From assembly GCA_963805645.1 (NCBI GenBank), contig CAWDVA010000005.1, positions 372,001-436,000 of the forward strand: a stretch of DNA of 64,000 nt, in the 5' to 3' direction. Of the stretch, positions 52,148 to 62,143 are shown in pieces. Origin of the DNA: CAVXEH01 sp963805645. GTDB taxonomy: Bacteria; Chloroflexota; Limnocylindria; QHBO01. The notes beneath the pieces were generated by a model. The model searched no databases. It was not told the DNA's origin and was given only the letters and a program-made list of their open reading frames with translations. Made by a program: the position numbers and the translations under genes. Position 1 is the first letter of the stretch; every line of letters begins with the position of its first letter.

Positions 52148-53095
52148 CTAGCGCCCGTCCCCGTCCAATTGCCAGCGGGCGGCGGCGGCGATCGCGAGCA
52201 GAAGCACGAGCGCGACGATGAGCAGGAAGAGGGGCCATGGCGCAACCCCATCCTCGGAGAGGTAGGCGGTGTTCGGCACCCCGCTGGGTGCGGCAGACGC
52301 GGCGGCGCTAGCCACCGGGGTCGGGGTCGGGACCGGGGTCGCGACCGGAGTAGCCGATGCGGCTGCGGCCGCGCACGTCGATGCGTTGATGCTGTCGTTG
52401 ATCAGGGTCACCTGGCCGTTGCGGGCCAGGGCGCGACCGTTGAGCTGCACCCCGTCAGCCATGGTGATCGAGGTCAGGGCCAGGATGGTGCCCACCATGG
52501 TGGATCCCGATCCGAGGGTCGCCGAGCTGGTGACCTGCCAGAAGACGTTGCAGGGGCTCGCGCCGTTGATCAGGGCCACCGAGCTGGCCGATGCGGTGAC
52601 CAGGTCCGAGGTGGCCTGGAAGACCCATACCGAGCTCGGGTCGTCCTGGCCGTCGAGGGTGAGGGTCCCGGTCAGGTCGAGGGTGACGCCCCCCGCGTTG
52701 TAGACGCCGCCGACGAGGGTCAGGCCGCCGAGCGTCCCGTGGGTCGCCGTCACCGGCAGCCCCGCGGCGACGGTGTACGCGGCGGTCAGGTCGGTCTGGG
52801 CCTGCACCGCGACGGCGTCGGCCGCGTGGATGGTCCCGGTCACCGTCCCGGGCGGGAACCCGGTCACGGCGCTACCCGGGGAGATGCCCAGGTCGCCGGT
52901 GATGGTGGTCGGCCCGGTGTTGGTCACCGCTGGCGTACCGGCCAGGACCGCGAAGGGCGCGGCCGTCCCGAGCCCGACGGGCGCAGGACCTGCGGCGAAG
53001 GCTGTCTCGGCGACGACAAAGGTGACCATCGCGAGGGCGGCCACGATGCCGGCCCACAGTGGCAACCTGACATCGTTCCCAGCGCGTATACGCAT
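52148..53095 (-). CDS. DUF3494 (ice-binding-like) surface protein with C-terminal membrane anchor
   Basis: Exported 315-residue protein. A signal peptide spans about residues 12-35 (LPLWAGIVAALAMVTFVVAETAFA), then the DUF3494 beta-helix domain (~37-240): VGLGTAAPFAVLAGTPAVTN, TGDLGISPGSAVTGFPPG, AGVYNAGGVTLDLTGTLTL-type turns (GGVYNAGGVTLDLTGTLTLD) and STMVGTILALTSITMADG. A Pro/Thr/Ala stalk follows and a C-terminal helix (APWPLFLLIVALVLLLAIAA) anchors it. DUF3494 proteins are best known as ice-binding or adhesion proteins. Start ATG at 53095; longer starts lack signals. Motif copy 3 lies ~130 bp upstream. Confidence 0.88.
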   Translation of the reverse strand: MRIRAGNDVRLPLWAGIVAALAMVTFVVAETAFAAGPAPVGLGTAAPFAVLAGTPAVTNTGPTTITGDLGISPGSAVTGFPPGTVTGTIHAADAVAVQAQTDLTAAYTVAAGLPVTATHGTLGGLTLVGGVYNAGGVTLDLTGTLTLDGQDDPSSVWVFQATSDLVTASASSVALINGASPCNVFWQVTSSATLGSGSTMVGTILALTSITMADGVQLNGRALARNGQVTLINDSINASTCAAAAASATPVATPVPTPTPVASAAASAAPSGVPNTAYLSEDGVAPWPLFLLIVALVLLLAIAAAARWQLDGDGR

Positions 53096-53223
53096 GCGAG
53101 GTGTCCCGTTCTGCGCTGCTTCCATCTGCGTGACGCGCGGTCCATGGCCAGCTCGCCATGCACGGCACGTCGAAACCGCGGCTTCGCAGCGCCCCCGGAC
53201 CATGCTCCCGGCGGACCGACTCG

Positions 53224-53241
53224 TCATGACGGTCGGTCATG
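53224..53241. promoter_or_regulatory. TCATG-N8-TCATG motif, copy 3
   Basis: TCATG at 53224-53228 and 53237-53241, again with a 13-bp period, in the divergent gap between the DUF3494 gene and the DUF2254 gene. The surrounding sequence, GTCATGACGGTCGGTCATG, closely matches copy 2. Position fits regulation of either gene. Confidence 0.65.
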
Positions 53242-53349
53242 TGATCCGGAGCGAACGACGTCAGATGAGCGTGTCCACGACGTCGAGCCGAATCGATCCC
53301 GCCACCGGCGTCGTATGCTGCGATGCAGTTCGCCCGCATCGGTGTGGAA

Positions 53350-54756
53350 ATGACCTCGCTCCGCCTGGTCGAGTTCCTGGATAGGCTCCGGTCACGCCTG
53401 TGGTTCATCCCGGGGATGTTGGCGATCGGTTCCGCGCTCCTCGCGTTCGCGCTCGCTGGCCTCGATCGGCTCGTCGACCGGTCGGTCGCGAGCAACCTGA
53501 GCGGCATCCTGTTCTCCGGCGGACCCGAGAGCGCCCGCCTCGTGTTGTCCACGATCGCCGCAGCGATGCTGACCTTCACCGGCCTGGTCTTCACGGTGAC
53601 GATGCTGGTGCTCCAGCTGGCCAGTGCGCAGCTCTCGCCGCGCGTGATGCGCACGTTCCTGCGCGATCGGCTGAACCAGAGCGTGCTCGGGTTCTTCATC
53701 GCCACGTTCCTCTATGCGCTGCTCGTCCTCCGCGACGTGCGCTCGTCGCCGAACGCCGCGGCGTTCGTGCCCGCCATCGCGGTGACCGTCGCATACCTGC
53801 TGCTGCTCGCATCGGTTGGCCTGTTCGTGGTCTACATCCACCACATGGCGCAGGCCATCCGCGCGGCGACCGTCCTGCGCAGCGTGGCTGCCGAGACGCG
53901 CGAGGCGATCCTGCGGCTCTATCCCGAGGACGTCGGCGGTGAACCCTCGCCACCGGTACCGTCGCTGCCCGAGCGCCCCACGGACGGCGTTGCCACGCTC
54001 GAGGGCGCGCCGGGCGTGATCACCTCGGTTGACGAAGAAGCGCTCGTCAACCTTGCCACCGATCACGGCATCAGCGTCGAGCTGACGCACATGGTCGGCG
54101 ACTTCGTCCCGACCGGCGCCCCGCTCGCCCGAGTCTGGCGGGTGCAGGCGATGGCAGATGACCAGCCGGACGGGACGGACGAGGCGCCGCTGCCGCTCGA
54201 GGCCCTGGCTCGGGCGATCCAGACCGGCACGGAGCGGACGATGACCCAGGACGCCGCGTTCGGCTTCCGGCAGATCGTCGACATTGCCGAGCGGGCGCTG
54301 TCACCGGGGATCAACGATCCGACCACGGCGGTCCAGGCGCTCGACCAACTCCACGACCTCCTGCGACGTCTCGCTCGGCGCAAGATTCCGTCGCCGGTAC
54401 GACTGCCGGATGACGGGCCGGTCCTGCTCAGCCTGCCCCGACCCGATTGGGACGACTACGTGAGCCTGGCGCTCGACGAGATCCGCCTGTTCGGCGCCGG
54501 TTCGCTCCAGGTCGCCCGCCGCCTGCGCTACCTCCTGCTCGATCTGAAGGACGCCGCTCCAGGCTTCCGCCAGACGCCGATCACGCGCCAGCTCCAGCTG
54601 CTCGATGCCGCGATTGCGTCGCGCTATGAGTTCGCCGCCGATCGGCGAGCCGCGGCACAGCCGAGCCCATCGGGCCAGGGCCCCGAGGAGGCGCCGACGC
54701 CGGCCCCGGAGGACGAAGAGGAACAATCTGGGGACCCCCACGTCGCCCGCGGTTGA
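53350..54756 (+). CDS. DUF2254 integral membrane protein
   Basis: A 468-residue protein of the DUF2254 family, function unknown. It starts LRSRLWFIPGMLAIGSALLA, has four membrane helices in the first ~180 residues (including LVFTVTMLVLQLASAQLSPR), and a soluble C-terminal part with the family signature AERALSPGINDPTTAVQALD. The last ~35 residues are acidic and Pro-rich. ATG at 53350 is used; an in-frame ATG at 53323 is possible. Two bp separate its stop from the converging SDR gene. Confidence 0.88.
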   Translation: MTSLRLVEFLDRLRSRLWFIPGMLAIGSALLAFALAGLDRLVDRSVASNLSGILFSGGPESARLVLSTIAAAMLTFTGLVFTVTMLVLQLASAQLSPRVMRTFLRDRLNQSVLGFFIATFLYALLVLRDVRSSPNAAAFVPAIAVTVAYLLLLASVGLFVVYIHHMAQAIRAATVLRSVAAETREAILRLYPEDVGGEPSPPVPSLPERPTDGVATLEGAPGVITSVDEEALVNLATDHGISVELTHMVGDFVPTGAPLARVWRVQAMADDQPDGTDEAPLPLEALARAIQTGTERTMTQDAAFGFRQIVDIAERALSPGINDPTTAVQALDQLHDLLRRLARRKIPSPVRLPDDGPVLLSLPRPDWDDYVSLALDEIRLFGAGSLQVARRLRYLLLDLKDAAPGFRQTPITRQLQLLDAAIASRYEFAADRRAAAQPSPSGQGPEEAPTPAPEDEEEQSGDPHVARG

Positions 54757-54758
54757 GG

Positions 54759-55775
54759 CTAGACGGCCGTTGCACTCCGGGAGATGGCCCGCCAACCAAG
54801 CGTCGCGACAGCCGCTGCGCCGCCCACCAGCGCCCCGGCGGCGACGATGCCACGGCGCATTGTGAGCCGCAGGGCCGGGCTCCAGCTCACTGCCGCCGCG
54901 TCGAACTGCCCGTGCGCCCCGTGGTCCTGTTCCGCGTCGAGGGGATGGGTGAGGTTGTCCGGGCGCCCCTGGTCAATTGGCGCGTCCGTCTGCTGCGCGC
55001 CGTACCCGGTTCGTCCAAGGTACCTGTCCAGCAGGCCGGGGATCAGACGCTGGCCCCAGATCGCCGCGTAGGTGGACCGTCCCACGAACAGCTCCCGCCG
55101 GCGATGCTCCGCGGCGAAGAGGATCGCCCGCGCCGCGACCTCGGGCTGGAAGATCGGCGGCACCGGCTGCCCTCCGTGCGGTAGGCGACTCCGGACCCAG
55201 CCGAACTGCGGGGTGTTGACCGCCGGCAGGTGAACGACCGAGACGCGGACGTGGCTGCGGTCATGGATGAGCTCGCATCGGAGGGAATCGGTGAAGCCCA
55301 CGATCGCGTGCTTGGCCGCGCAGTAGGCCGACTGCAGCGGAATTGACCGATAGGCAAGAGCCGAGCCCACCTGCACGATCACCCCGCTGTCACGGCTCCG
55401 CATGCGTCGCAGGGCCGCCAGGCTGCCGTGCACGCAGCCGAGGTACGCGACCTCGGTGACCCGCCGGTACTCCTCGGCGCGCATCTCGGCAACCGGGGAG
55501 AAGACCGAGACCATGGCGTTGTTGACCCACACGTCGATCGGTCCGAGCTCGCGCTCGACACGGTCGGCTGCTGCCTCGACCGCGGCCGCATCGGCCACAT
55601 CGACCGGCACCGCAAGTGCGCGTCGACCCAACGAGCGCACCTCCTCCGCGGCAGCTTCGAGGCCCCGCTCTCCGCGCGCGAGCAGCGCAACGTCATTGCC
55701 CCGCCGCGCGAACGCGCGCGCGGCCGCGCGACCCACGCCGGCGGAGGCTCCGGTGATGACAACAACCTGGTCCAT
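54759..55775 (-). CDS. Short-chain dehydrogenase/reductase with C-terminal extension
   Basis: A 338-residue NAD(P)-dependent oxidoreductase. Cofactor motif TGASAGVGRAAARAFARRG, NNAMVSVFSPVAEM, and catalytic YxxxK in SAYCAAKHAIVGF; residues after ~250 form an extension ending in a weakly hydrophobic stretch (IVAAGALVGGAAAVATLGW) that may associate with the membrane. ATG at 55775 has AAAGGAG about 9 bp upstream. Similar 'SDR with extra C-terminus' proteins are frequent in soil bacteria, but the substrate is unknown. Confidence 0.9.
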   Translation of the reverse strand: MDQVVVITGASAGVGRAAARAFARRGNDVALLARGERGLEAAAEEVRSLGRRALAVPVDVADAAAVEAAADRVERELGPIDVWVNNAMVSVFSPVAEMRAEEYRRVTEVAYLGCVHGSLAALRRMRSRDSGVIVQVGSALAYRSIPLQSAYCAAKHAIVGFTDSLRCELIHDRSHVRVSVVHLPAVNTPQFGWVRSRLPHGGQPVPPIFQPEVAARAILFAAEHRRRELFVGRSTYAAIWGQRLIPGLLDRYLGRTGYGAQQTDAPIDQGRPDNLTHPLDAEQDHGAHGQFDAAAVSWSPALRLTMRRGIVAAGALVGGAAAVATLGWRAISRSATAV

Positions 55776-55840
55776 CTGACTTGGCTCCTTTCGCTTCACT
55801 GGCTCTGCTTCATTCGTGCCGAGCGGCCGGCCGGCTCCCG

Positions 55841-56269
55841 TCAGGTCATCCCGCGGAGGCGTCGGATCGTGGCCACGATCTCGGGGGCGGCGAGCAAAAG
55901 GGCGGTGAGGGAAACGAGCGCGGACCCCAGGCAGAGGAGGCACCACGCATGGATCGCGAATGCCTGGACCGCCGCAAGCCCGATCGCGGCGCAGCCGAGC
56001 CCGGTCGACAGTCCCCCATAGGCGAGGACGAGTCGCGGTTGCACCCGCCAGCGCTCGGCGCCGCCGGCGAGCGCCAGCACCGCTTCTGCGAGATAGGCGA
56101 GAACGCCGAGCAGAGCGTCCGGAACGGGCAGGGAGGTGGCGAGCGTCGAGCTGAGGACCTCGCGGCTGCCGTTGCCGAAGACCGGGTCCCAGACACCGTT
56201 GGTGACGCCAAGCTCGAAGAGCGAGAGGTAGCCGGCAATGAGCAGCCCCGCGCCCGCGAGGAGCGCCAC
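55841..56269 (-). CDS. VKOR-family membrane protein without loop cysteines
   Basis: A 142-residue protein with four membrane helices, resembling vitamin K epoxide reductase/DsbB-like thiol oxidases. The redox CxxC is present in HAWCLLCLGSA (about residues 107-113), but the usual periplasmic loop Cys pair is absent: that loop reads VFGNGSREVLSS. A subgroup with WDPVFGxGSRxVL is known to me among Chloroflexota and related bacteria. GTG start at 56269; no ATG fits the frame. A good minus-strand promoter (TTGCCG-N17-TACAAT) lies 150-180 bp upstream, so the leader is long. Function, perhaps without disulphide relay, uncertain. Confidence 0.75.
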   Translation of the reverse strand: MALLAGAGLLIAGYLSLFELGVTNGVWDPVFGNGSREVLSSTLATSLPVPDALLGVLAYLAEAVLALAGGAERWRVQPRLVLAYGGLSTGLGCAAIGLAAVQAFAIHAWCLLCLGSALVSLTALLLAAPEIVATIRRLRGMT

Positions 56270-56423
56270 CGGCCAGCGGTGCGAGAACGCCGAGGGCTGA
56301 GCGCGAGAGGAGATGTGGACCCGGGATGCAACCGCGGCGACCGCCCGGCGTCGTCGGCCGAGCGCTCTCGGTCTCGTCAGCGGCCTGCCGCCACCGTCAG
56401 TCCTGTCCTCGCATTACCCGCCA

Positions 56424-56452
56424 ATTGTATGCCATATGACAATCATCGGCAA
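56424..56452 (-). promoter_or_regulatory. Promoter of the VKOR-like gene
   Basis: Minus-strand -35 TTGCCG (56447-56452), 17-bp spacer, -10 TACAAT (56424-56429). It lies in an AT-rich patch, and the transcript would have a leader of about 150 nt before the GTG at 56269. Confidence 0.65.
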
Positions 56453-56488
56453 GGCGCTATGGGCATCGTTTCGTGGTTGTACTCGTGA

Positions 56489-56800
56489 CAACGTCGGCAG
56501 CGCCGGTGCAGCCGGCGGCCACGCAAGGACCGTGGAGGCGAAGGTTGGCTCCGGCGGGCGGGAGCCGGGCACTTACTGCGTTCGCGAGGCGAGAGCTCGA
56601 GCGAGATCTCGCTCCCCCGTCCCGGCCGCTCTCGCGATTGGCTGAAGGTCGCGCTGGTCGACTGCGCCATATGCCACCAGGTGGTCGACCAGACCTCACC
56701 GGTGCAGCGGCACTGCGCCAACTGCCGGCGAGCCTTGAAGCGAACGCGCAGTTATGCTGCGGTTGCGCGCGCCAGAGCGGCTCGCCGACGGCGGACGTGA
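56489..56800 (+). pseudogene. Zinc-finger gene copy A, no visible start codon
   Basis: An open frame of 104 codons between TGA at 56486 and TGA at 56798-56800. It encodes GWLRRAGAGHLLRSRGE, EISLPRP, DWLKVALVDCAICHQVVDQT and SPVQRHCANCRRALK, closely matching the product of copy B at 62698-63078. C-x2-C...C-x2-C with spacing 15 predicts a small zinc finger, ending in a basic tail of Arg/Ala. No ATG, GTG or TTG lies ahead of the conserved block, so this copy may be a remnant, may use another start, or may be joined to an upstream piece. Conservation at protein level but in differing DNA argues that the frame was once under selection. Confidence 0.6.
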
Positions 56801-57002
56801 TCCTTATCGACCGCTCCGAGCCGTTGGCATCGGTCAGGGAACATAGCTCCCCGGTACGGTCGTACGTCGAGATTGTTGTCGACGGTCGAGTCGGCATGGG
56901 CGCGCCGACGCCGGACCCCGGCGTTACGGCTAGTGGGTGCCGAGGACGACAACGAGGAATCCAAGGATCAGGGGAATCGCAAGAGGACTGCGAGCACGGC
57001 GC

Positions 57003-60000
57003 CTATTTCTTCTGAATCGACGCGTCAGCCGAACCCGGCGGCGCCTCCACGTTCCCATTTTCGTCTGTCCCGATCGAGTAGAACTCGTAGTAACCCTTGC
57101 CGTCGGGGAAAAGGAAAGCACGAGAGAACGGTGATGGGTTGGGCAGCGCACTGAACGTGATACCGCCTATCCAATCACCCCACGCAACGTGGTTAGAACT
57201 GCGGAAGCGGTAGAAGATCTCGACAGTGATCCACGAAGACTCGTCGTCATATGCACTCCCCGTGAGGAGAATCGAGGAATCTCTGGTCGTGCCTGGCAGT
57301 TGGTCTACGTGCGTTACGGGCGGTGTCGTGTCGGCAGGTGGAGGCGGCGTGCGGTCAATCGGGACGAAGAGCGAAACGTCTCCCTCCGCCCCCTGGCTGA
57401 ACGCCCGCGCATCGACAGTGAACGCGCTCCACCCTCCATCGTCGTAGGGGTAGATGACCGCGAAGGACTCGTCACCCGAGTCGTAGGCGCCGTCGAGAGG
57501 CTCGACCACTTGCCAGTCTGTCAGTAGGGCAGACCCGCCGCCTCCGAAGACGCCGTACACCCTCACCTCGATCGAATCGATGACTTGGTCGGCGTGCGCA
57601 TCGCCACTAAGGATCAGAGAAACACATTGGGCTGGCGAAGTGGTGACGGGTGAGGCGGGGCCTTGAATGATCCCACACGATCCACTCGTGATTGCCGACT
57701 GACCCGAGACGTTGAGCGTTGGCGCGGTGCCTGCGACGAAGGTTGTGGTGGCATCCGCCACGCTAGGAGGAAGCTCAAGGTTGCCGGCGTCATCCGTCGC
57801 GATCGTGTAGAACTCGTAGAGCCCTGGCCCTGACGGGAAGGCGAAGCTTATCGGTGAGGAAGTGCCCGATGGTCCCTCCGCCCAAGTGGTCCACGTCGCG
57901 CCGCCGTCGCCGCTGAACCGCCACCACAGACTGACCGACGCTACCCCGGTGAGGTCGTCTGAGGCCGAGAACGGGACATCGATCGCCTCCGTTGGGTACT
58001 GCGCTTCGAGGGGTCCGACGGCTGACGAGGGCGGCGTCTCGTCGACCAGGAAGACCACCCCGCTTGCCGGGGAAGAGATGTTGCCTGCGGCGTCTCTGAC
58101 CTGCGCAACCAGCGCATGCTCGCCAAGATCAGGCGTGAGGCTGAAGTCCGCGACCGCGGTGAAGGGCTGCCAGCTGGCTGTTTCCAGCGCGTCCTGAGAC
58201 TCGGCAATCCGATACGACACCGCAGGTTCGGACAGATCGACGAACCGAACGCCGACGTCCGTACTGGGTGCCTCCCAGTTCCCTTCGTTGACCGCGATGC
58301 GCACGGTGGGCGGAGTGACATCCTGGGCCGCCGTCACGGACTCCATCAGCTCAGGAGCACCCCGAGCTCCCGCATCGGAGATAGGCACCCCGACGTAGTC
58401 GTAGCTCCCAGGGATGAGCGGGCCATCCGTGAACTCGAATCCGGCACCTGAAAGAGTACCGAGCGACGTCCACGTCGCGGAGTCCGTCCGGTAGACCTCG
58501 ATGCTTCCAGTCTGATCCTGGGTCATTCCTCTTATGCCAACGAGACTGCCGTCTTGCGGGTTGATCGCGAGCGCGGCAATGGGCGGCGCATCATCGTCGC
58601 TTGCAGCAGTTGGATCCATTCCGCGCGCAATTTCCGAGCCATCGGCCTCGCCGGCCCCGTCGGTGTCGGCGGCGAAGGGATCCGACCCTTGCGTCAACTC
58701 GGCTGCAAACCCCAACCCGTCGTGGTCGATGTCCACAGACCCATCAGCCGGATCCTGCGGGTCGAGGCCGACGGCCGTCTCCAGGGCATCCACGACACCG
58801 TCGCCGTCCGAATCGGGCGCTGCCGCCAGGATGGTCGACGTCGCATAGGTGTCGTCGAACGCCTGCCCCGAGTTGTCGATGCCGGTGGCCTCCGCACTGA
58901 TCTGGTACGTGCCTGGAGGCATGGTGCCCCAGAAGGCACCGCCGTACGCGCCATCGTTGCGCGCCCCAGCGGCAGCCGTCCCCTCGTCGCGCAGCTGGAC
59001 GAATCTGGTCTGTCCATTGGGATCGGTGACGGTGGCCGTCACAGCTGCCCCGGCGATTGGTCCGACGGCGTCCGAGAGGTTGAGGCCCACATCGACGGGC
59101 ATGCCCGCCAGTCCGCTGCCGGAGGCCGTGAGTTCCCCCACGTTGGACAATGCGCTCGCGGGCTGAGTCGGTTGCGAGGCACCGTCCACCGTCACGCTGA
59201 GATCGTAGCTACTTGTGAGAGACGGACCACCCACCACCACGATGCCGAGCCGTTGCCACGAGCCAACGTTGACCGTAAGGCCGGGCGTTTCCCCGGCAAC
59301 CGACGAGCCGCCGAACATGTTCGCGTCGGCGACCCAGACCGTGCGTGAGGCTCCTGCGTTGAGGTCACTCTCAAGGACGACCGCGACTCGAAGCGAAGCG
59401 AAGTCCCCGCGCGCCCGGGGATCATTGGGCGGCGCAAGACTGACCTGCGCGGACTGCGTGCCCGCGGGCAGGCCGACCTGGTAGACCCTCGCGGAGCCGG
59501 CTCGCAGGTGCTGTCCGGACCACGTATGGGGTGCGGCCTCACTGAGTAGTCTCAGGTCTGTTGATGCCGGGTACGGGGCAACAGAACCACTGTGTCCTGT
59601 GTGGGGCGTAACCTCGTCGAGGTAGCGATACCACTGAAACAACCCACCCCCGGCATCGTGGACATACGCAGCGAGCATCGCCTCCCGATAGGCGTCCACG
59701 GCGCGCTCCCGCGCCTGGGCCGAGGTGATCGACGGGTAGGTCTGGGTCGTGTAGTCATAGCCCAAGGCGTTGCCCATGGCGGTCAGGCGCGTGCCTGGCG
59801 CGTTGATCAGCGCATCGGCGAAGTCAGCGACCCGCTGCTCGAGGTCAGTGACGTCCTGAGGTCCGTAATGCTCACCCCAGAATTGCAGCACGGCCGCGGC
59901 TTCGTATGCCTGCAACTGGTTCTCCGTGATGTCGATAGGGAAGTTTCCATCCCTGTAGAAGCGCATTGTCTGCTGGAGATAGTCGTCTCCTTGGGCGTTG

Positions 60001-61434
60001 CCAAGGTCCGTGTCGTCCTGATACGCGTCGACGAGATCAGCACCCAGCGTGGCCGAACTCTCGTCATTGAGCCGATCGTGATTGGGCCCGTAGTTGTAGA
60101 GGAAGGCGAAGAACGAGCCCTCTGCCACGTACTGGAGGGTATGAAACAGCTCGTGGTCGACGGCCGTCCGCCAACTGTTTTCGGTCTTCGACAGGTCCCA
60201 AAGTCCGGTCTTGCCATGATCAACGATTGCGTCGGCAAACCACGTCCGAACGTTGTCAATGCTCATCTCTATCGAGTCCGGCCCGAGGGTGATCGCTGGC
60301 GCTCCGGTGGTGACGTTGCAGACGAGGCGGATGTCGACCCGGGGCGAAACGGAGAATCCAAGGTCGTGGTACCTGGCCAGGGTGCTCTGTGCTCTGCTTT
60401 GGACCTGGTTCGCGATCCAGGCCGCATCGCTCGTGTACTCGGCCCGGCGAGGATCGACCAGGTAGGCCGGGTCGTACCATACCGTGACCCCAGGCTGATC
60501 CGGCCCTGGGCCAGCGTAGTGGTCGGTCTGCTCATTCGGACAGAACGAGACCGAGGCCAGCTCCGGAGAGAACGAAGTCAGGTGGGCGACGGTGTCCGAC
60601 GACGAACCGCTGAGGGTCACAAACCAGCTGAGGCCGGCACCATTGTCCTGGTAGACGTCGGAGTCCGCGGAATCCGGGAAGTCCTGCTGCTGGCCGATCC
60701 GCGTCCAGACCGAGTTGTAGAACGACTCGTAGTAATGGCTGGCGCCCTGGAGTGGAATCCATTCCTCGCGCCTTGATCCGGGAGTAGCGCCCCCGTCGTC
60801 AGTGCCGATACAGGCGACTGCGCCGGTGGCGTTGTCCGCGCTGCCGAATCCCCAGTCCGAATCCTGCAAGTAGCAGTCGCCAGCCCGGTAGATGGTTGCT
60901 GAGCGCGGATATGGCTCGTCGTTGATCAACGTGACATCGGTGCGATACGCCTCCTCCCCGGCGACGTAGCGGTCCGTCTGCTCGATGCGTAGCCCGCTGG
61001 ATCCGAGCTGCACCTCGGTGATGATCTGGTATGGATCGAGCGTGGTACCGGTGCCCGTTACGGCTGTCTGCGAGAGTGGCGTGTAAGCGATGCGTGGGCT
61101 GGCGCTCCCGCCGGCCGGAATGGTTGCCGGGCCATACAGAGTCCCATCGACCGCAACCAAGGTCCCGCAGGCTGTGTCGCCGTAGAACTCGTTACTGCTG
61201 TCGGAGATGTGGCTGAACGGCACAGTTCAGATCGGTGGAGATGAAGATCCGAGTCAGCGGTCCGTCCTGGACTTGGATAGTGCCACCGGACTCCACCAGG
61301 GCGGTCGCAGAGGGCGGGCCGCTCTTCGGATCTGCCCCCCGCACCTGTGTCGGTACCAGCAGCAACAGCGACAGGGTAAGGACCGCCCCGCGGTACGCAG
61401 CGGTCTGTCCATGGTGCCGCGAGTCAGGGCGCAT
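57003..61434 (-). pseudogene. Large secreted metalloprotease-like modular protein, interrupted by a 1-nt frameshift
   Basis: Reading from the ATG at 61434 (GGAGGGGGATC upstream), a signal peptide (GAVLTLSLLLLVPTQVRGA) leads into VQDGPLTRIFISTDLNCAV and then breaks at about 61215; the next frame continues HISDSSNEFYGDTACGT and on for 1,400 residues to 57003. Removing one base gives one 1,476-residue protein. Modules: an N-terminal domain; a zincin-like domain with HELFH (60141-60155) and DESSAT downstream as possible third ligand; a jelly-roll/Ig-like region; thrombospondin type 3-like Ca repeats (DSDGDGVVDALE, DIDHDGLG, DTDGAGEADG); and several Ig-like domains beginning TPP (DVTPPTVRI, DETPPSSAV, TTPPVTHVD). 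GC content looks lower than the surroundings. Either error or real mutation caused the shift. Confidence 0.75.
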
Positions 61435-61469
61435 GAGTTGATCCCCCTCCGGTCTTAGAATGTTGGTAC

Positions 61470-61988
61470 TTAGGCGTGACGGGTGACCTGTCCCTCGGTA
61501 TCGACGCACCAGTCCTGGTTGACCCACGGATTGCGCGGATAGAGTTCAGGTGGCGCGAATGCCCGGGCCCTGGGCAGGCGCAGCCCGACCATCCCGCCGC
61601 CGGCGTGATCGAGGACCAGGAACAGCATCGCGTCGGAGACCTCCCAGGCGTAGTCGGCTAAGAGCATGAACGGACAGTCCGAGGCCAGGTCCGAGGAAGC
61701 CTCCCGGGGGACTTGGTAGTACCACGCGGCAGGGTCTGTCCCCGCCAGGAGCAGCCAGCCGGGCTGCCGGCCCCCGCTCAGGTTGCGACCGGCGTCGAGG
61801 TCGTAGCGGGTGCCGTCGTCAAGAACGGCCACCTGGTGCCCGTTGGGCAGCTTGTCGAGCGACTGGACCACGCCGACGACGGTTGGGGTGGGTGCGCCAT
61901 CGGGGCGACTAGGTCCGCACCCGGTCAGCCCGGCCAGCATGAGCAGTCCGACAGCGATAGACGCGACCGAGCGTGCCGACCGAACCAT
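61470..61988 (-). CDS. Lipoprotein, unknown function
   Basis: A 172-residue predicted lipoprotein. Residues 1-24 are a signal with lipobox LTGC (IAVGLLMLAGLTGCG). The mature part has a beta-rich core (GVVQSLDKLPNGHQVAVLDD), then WYYQVPREAS and RNPWVNQDWCVDTEGQ. Start ATG at 61988 is preferred to one 72 bases upstream. 35 bp separate it from the large metalloprotease start, so the two may be co-transcribed and both would be exported. Not recognised. Confidence 0.78.
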   Translation of the reverse strand: MVRSARSVASIAVGLLMLAGLTGCGPSRPDGAPTPTVVGVVQSLDKLPNGHQVAVLDDGTRYDLDAGRNLSGGRQPGWLLLAGTDPAAWYYQVPREASSDLASDCPFMLLADYAWEVSDAMLFLVLDHAGGGMVGLRLPRARAFAPPELYPRNPWVNQDWCVDTEGQVTRHA

Positions 61989-62143
61989 GCGCGTGGTGGT
62001 CCTCCCCCTCTCTCCTCGGCGGAATCGTACCCGATCGGGGCTTGTGCCGTAGGAAATCATTCTGTCGGACCCGTTCGATGATTCACCGAGCGGGGACTAT
62101 GGTCATGGGCTGGTCTTGGTTGAGTGCGAGCTAGGATGGCCGC

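Noticed and set aside
56473..57015. Plus-strand 180-codon frame over zinc-finger copy A
   Set aside because: The frame that matches copy B is a different one; this product is Arg/Ala-rich and unconserved.
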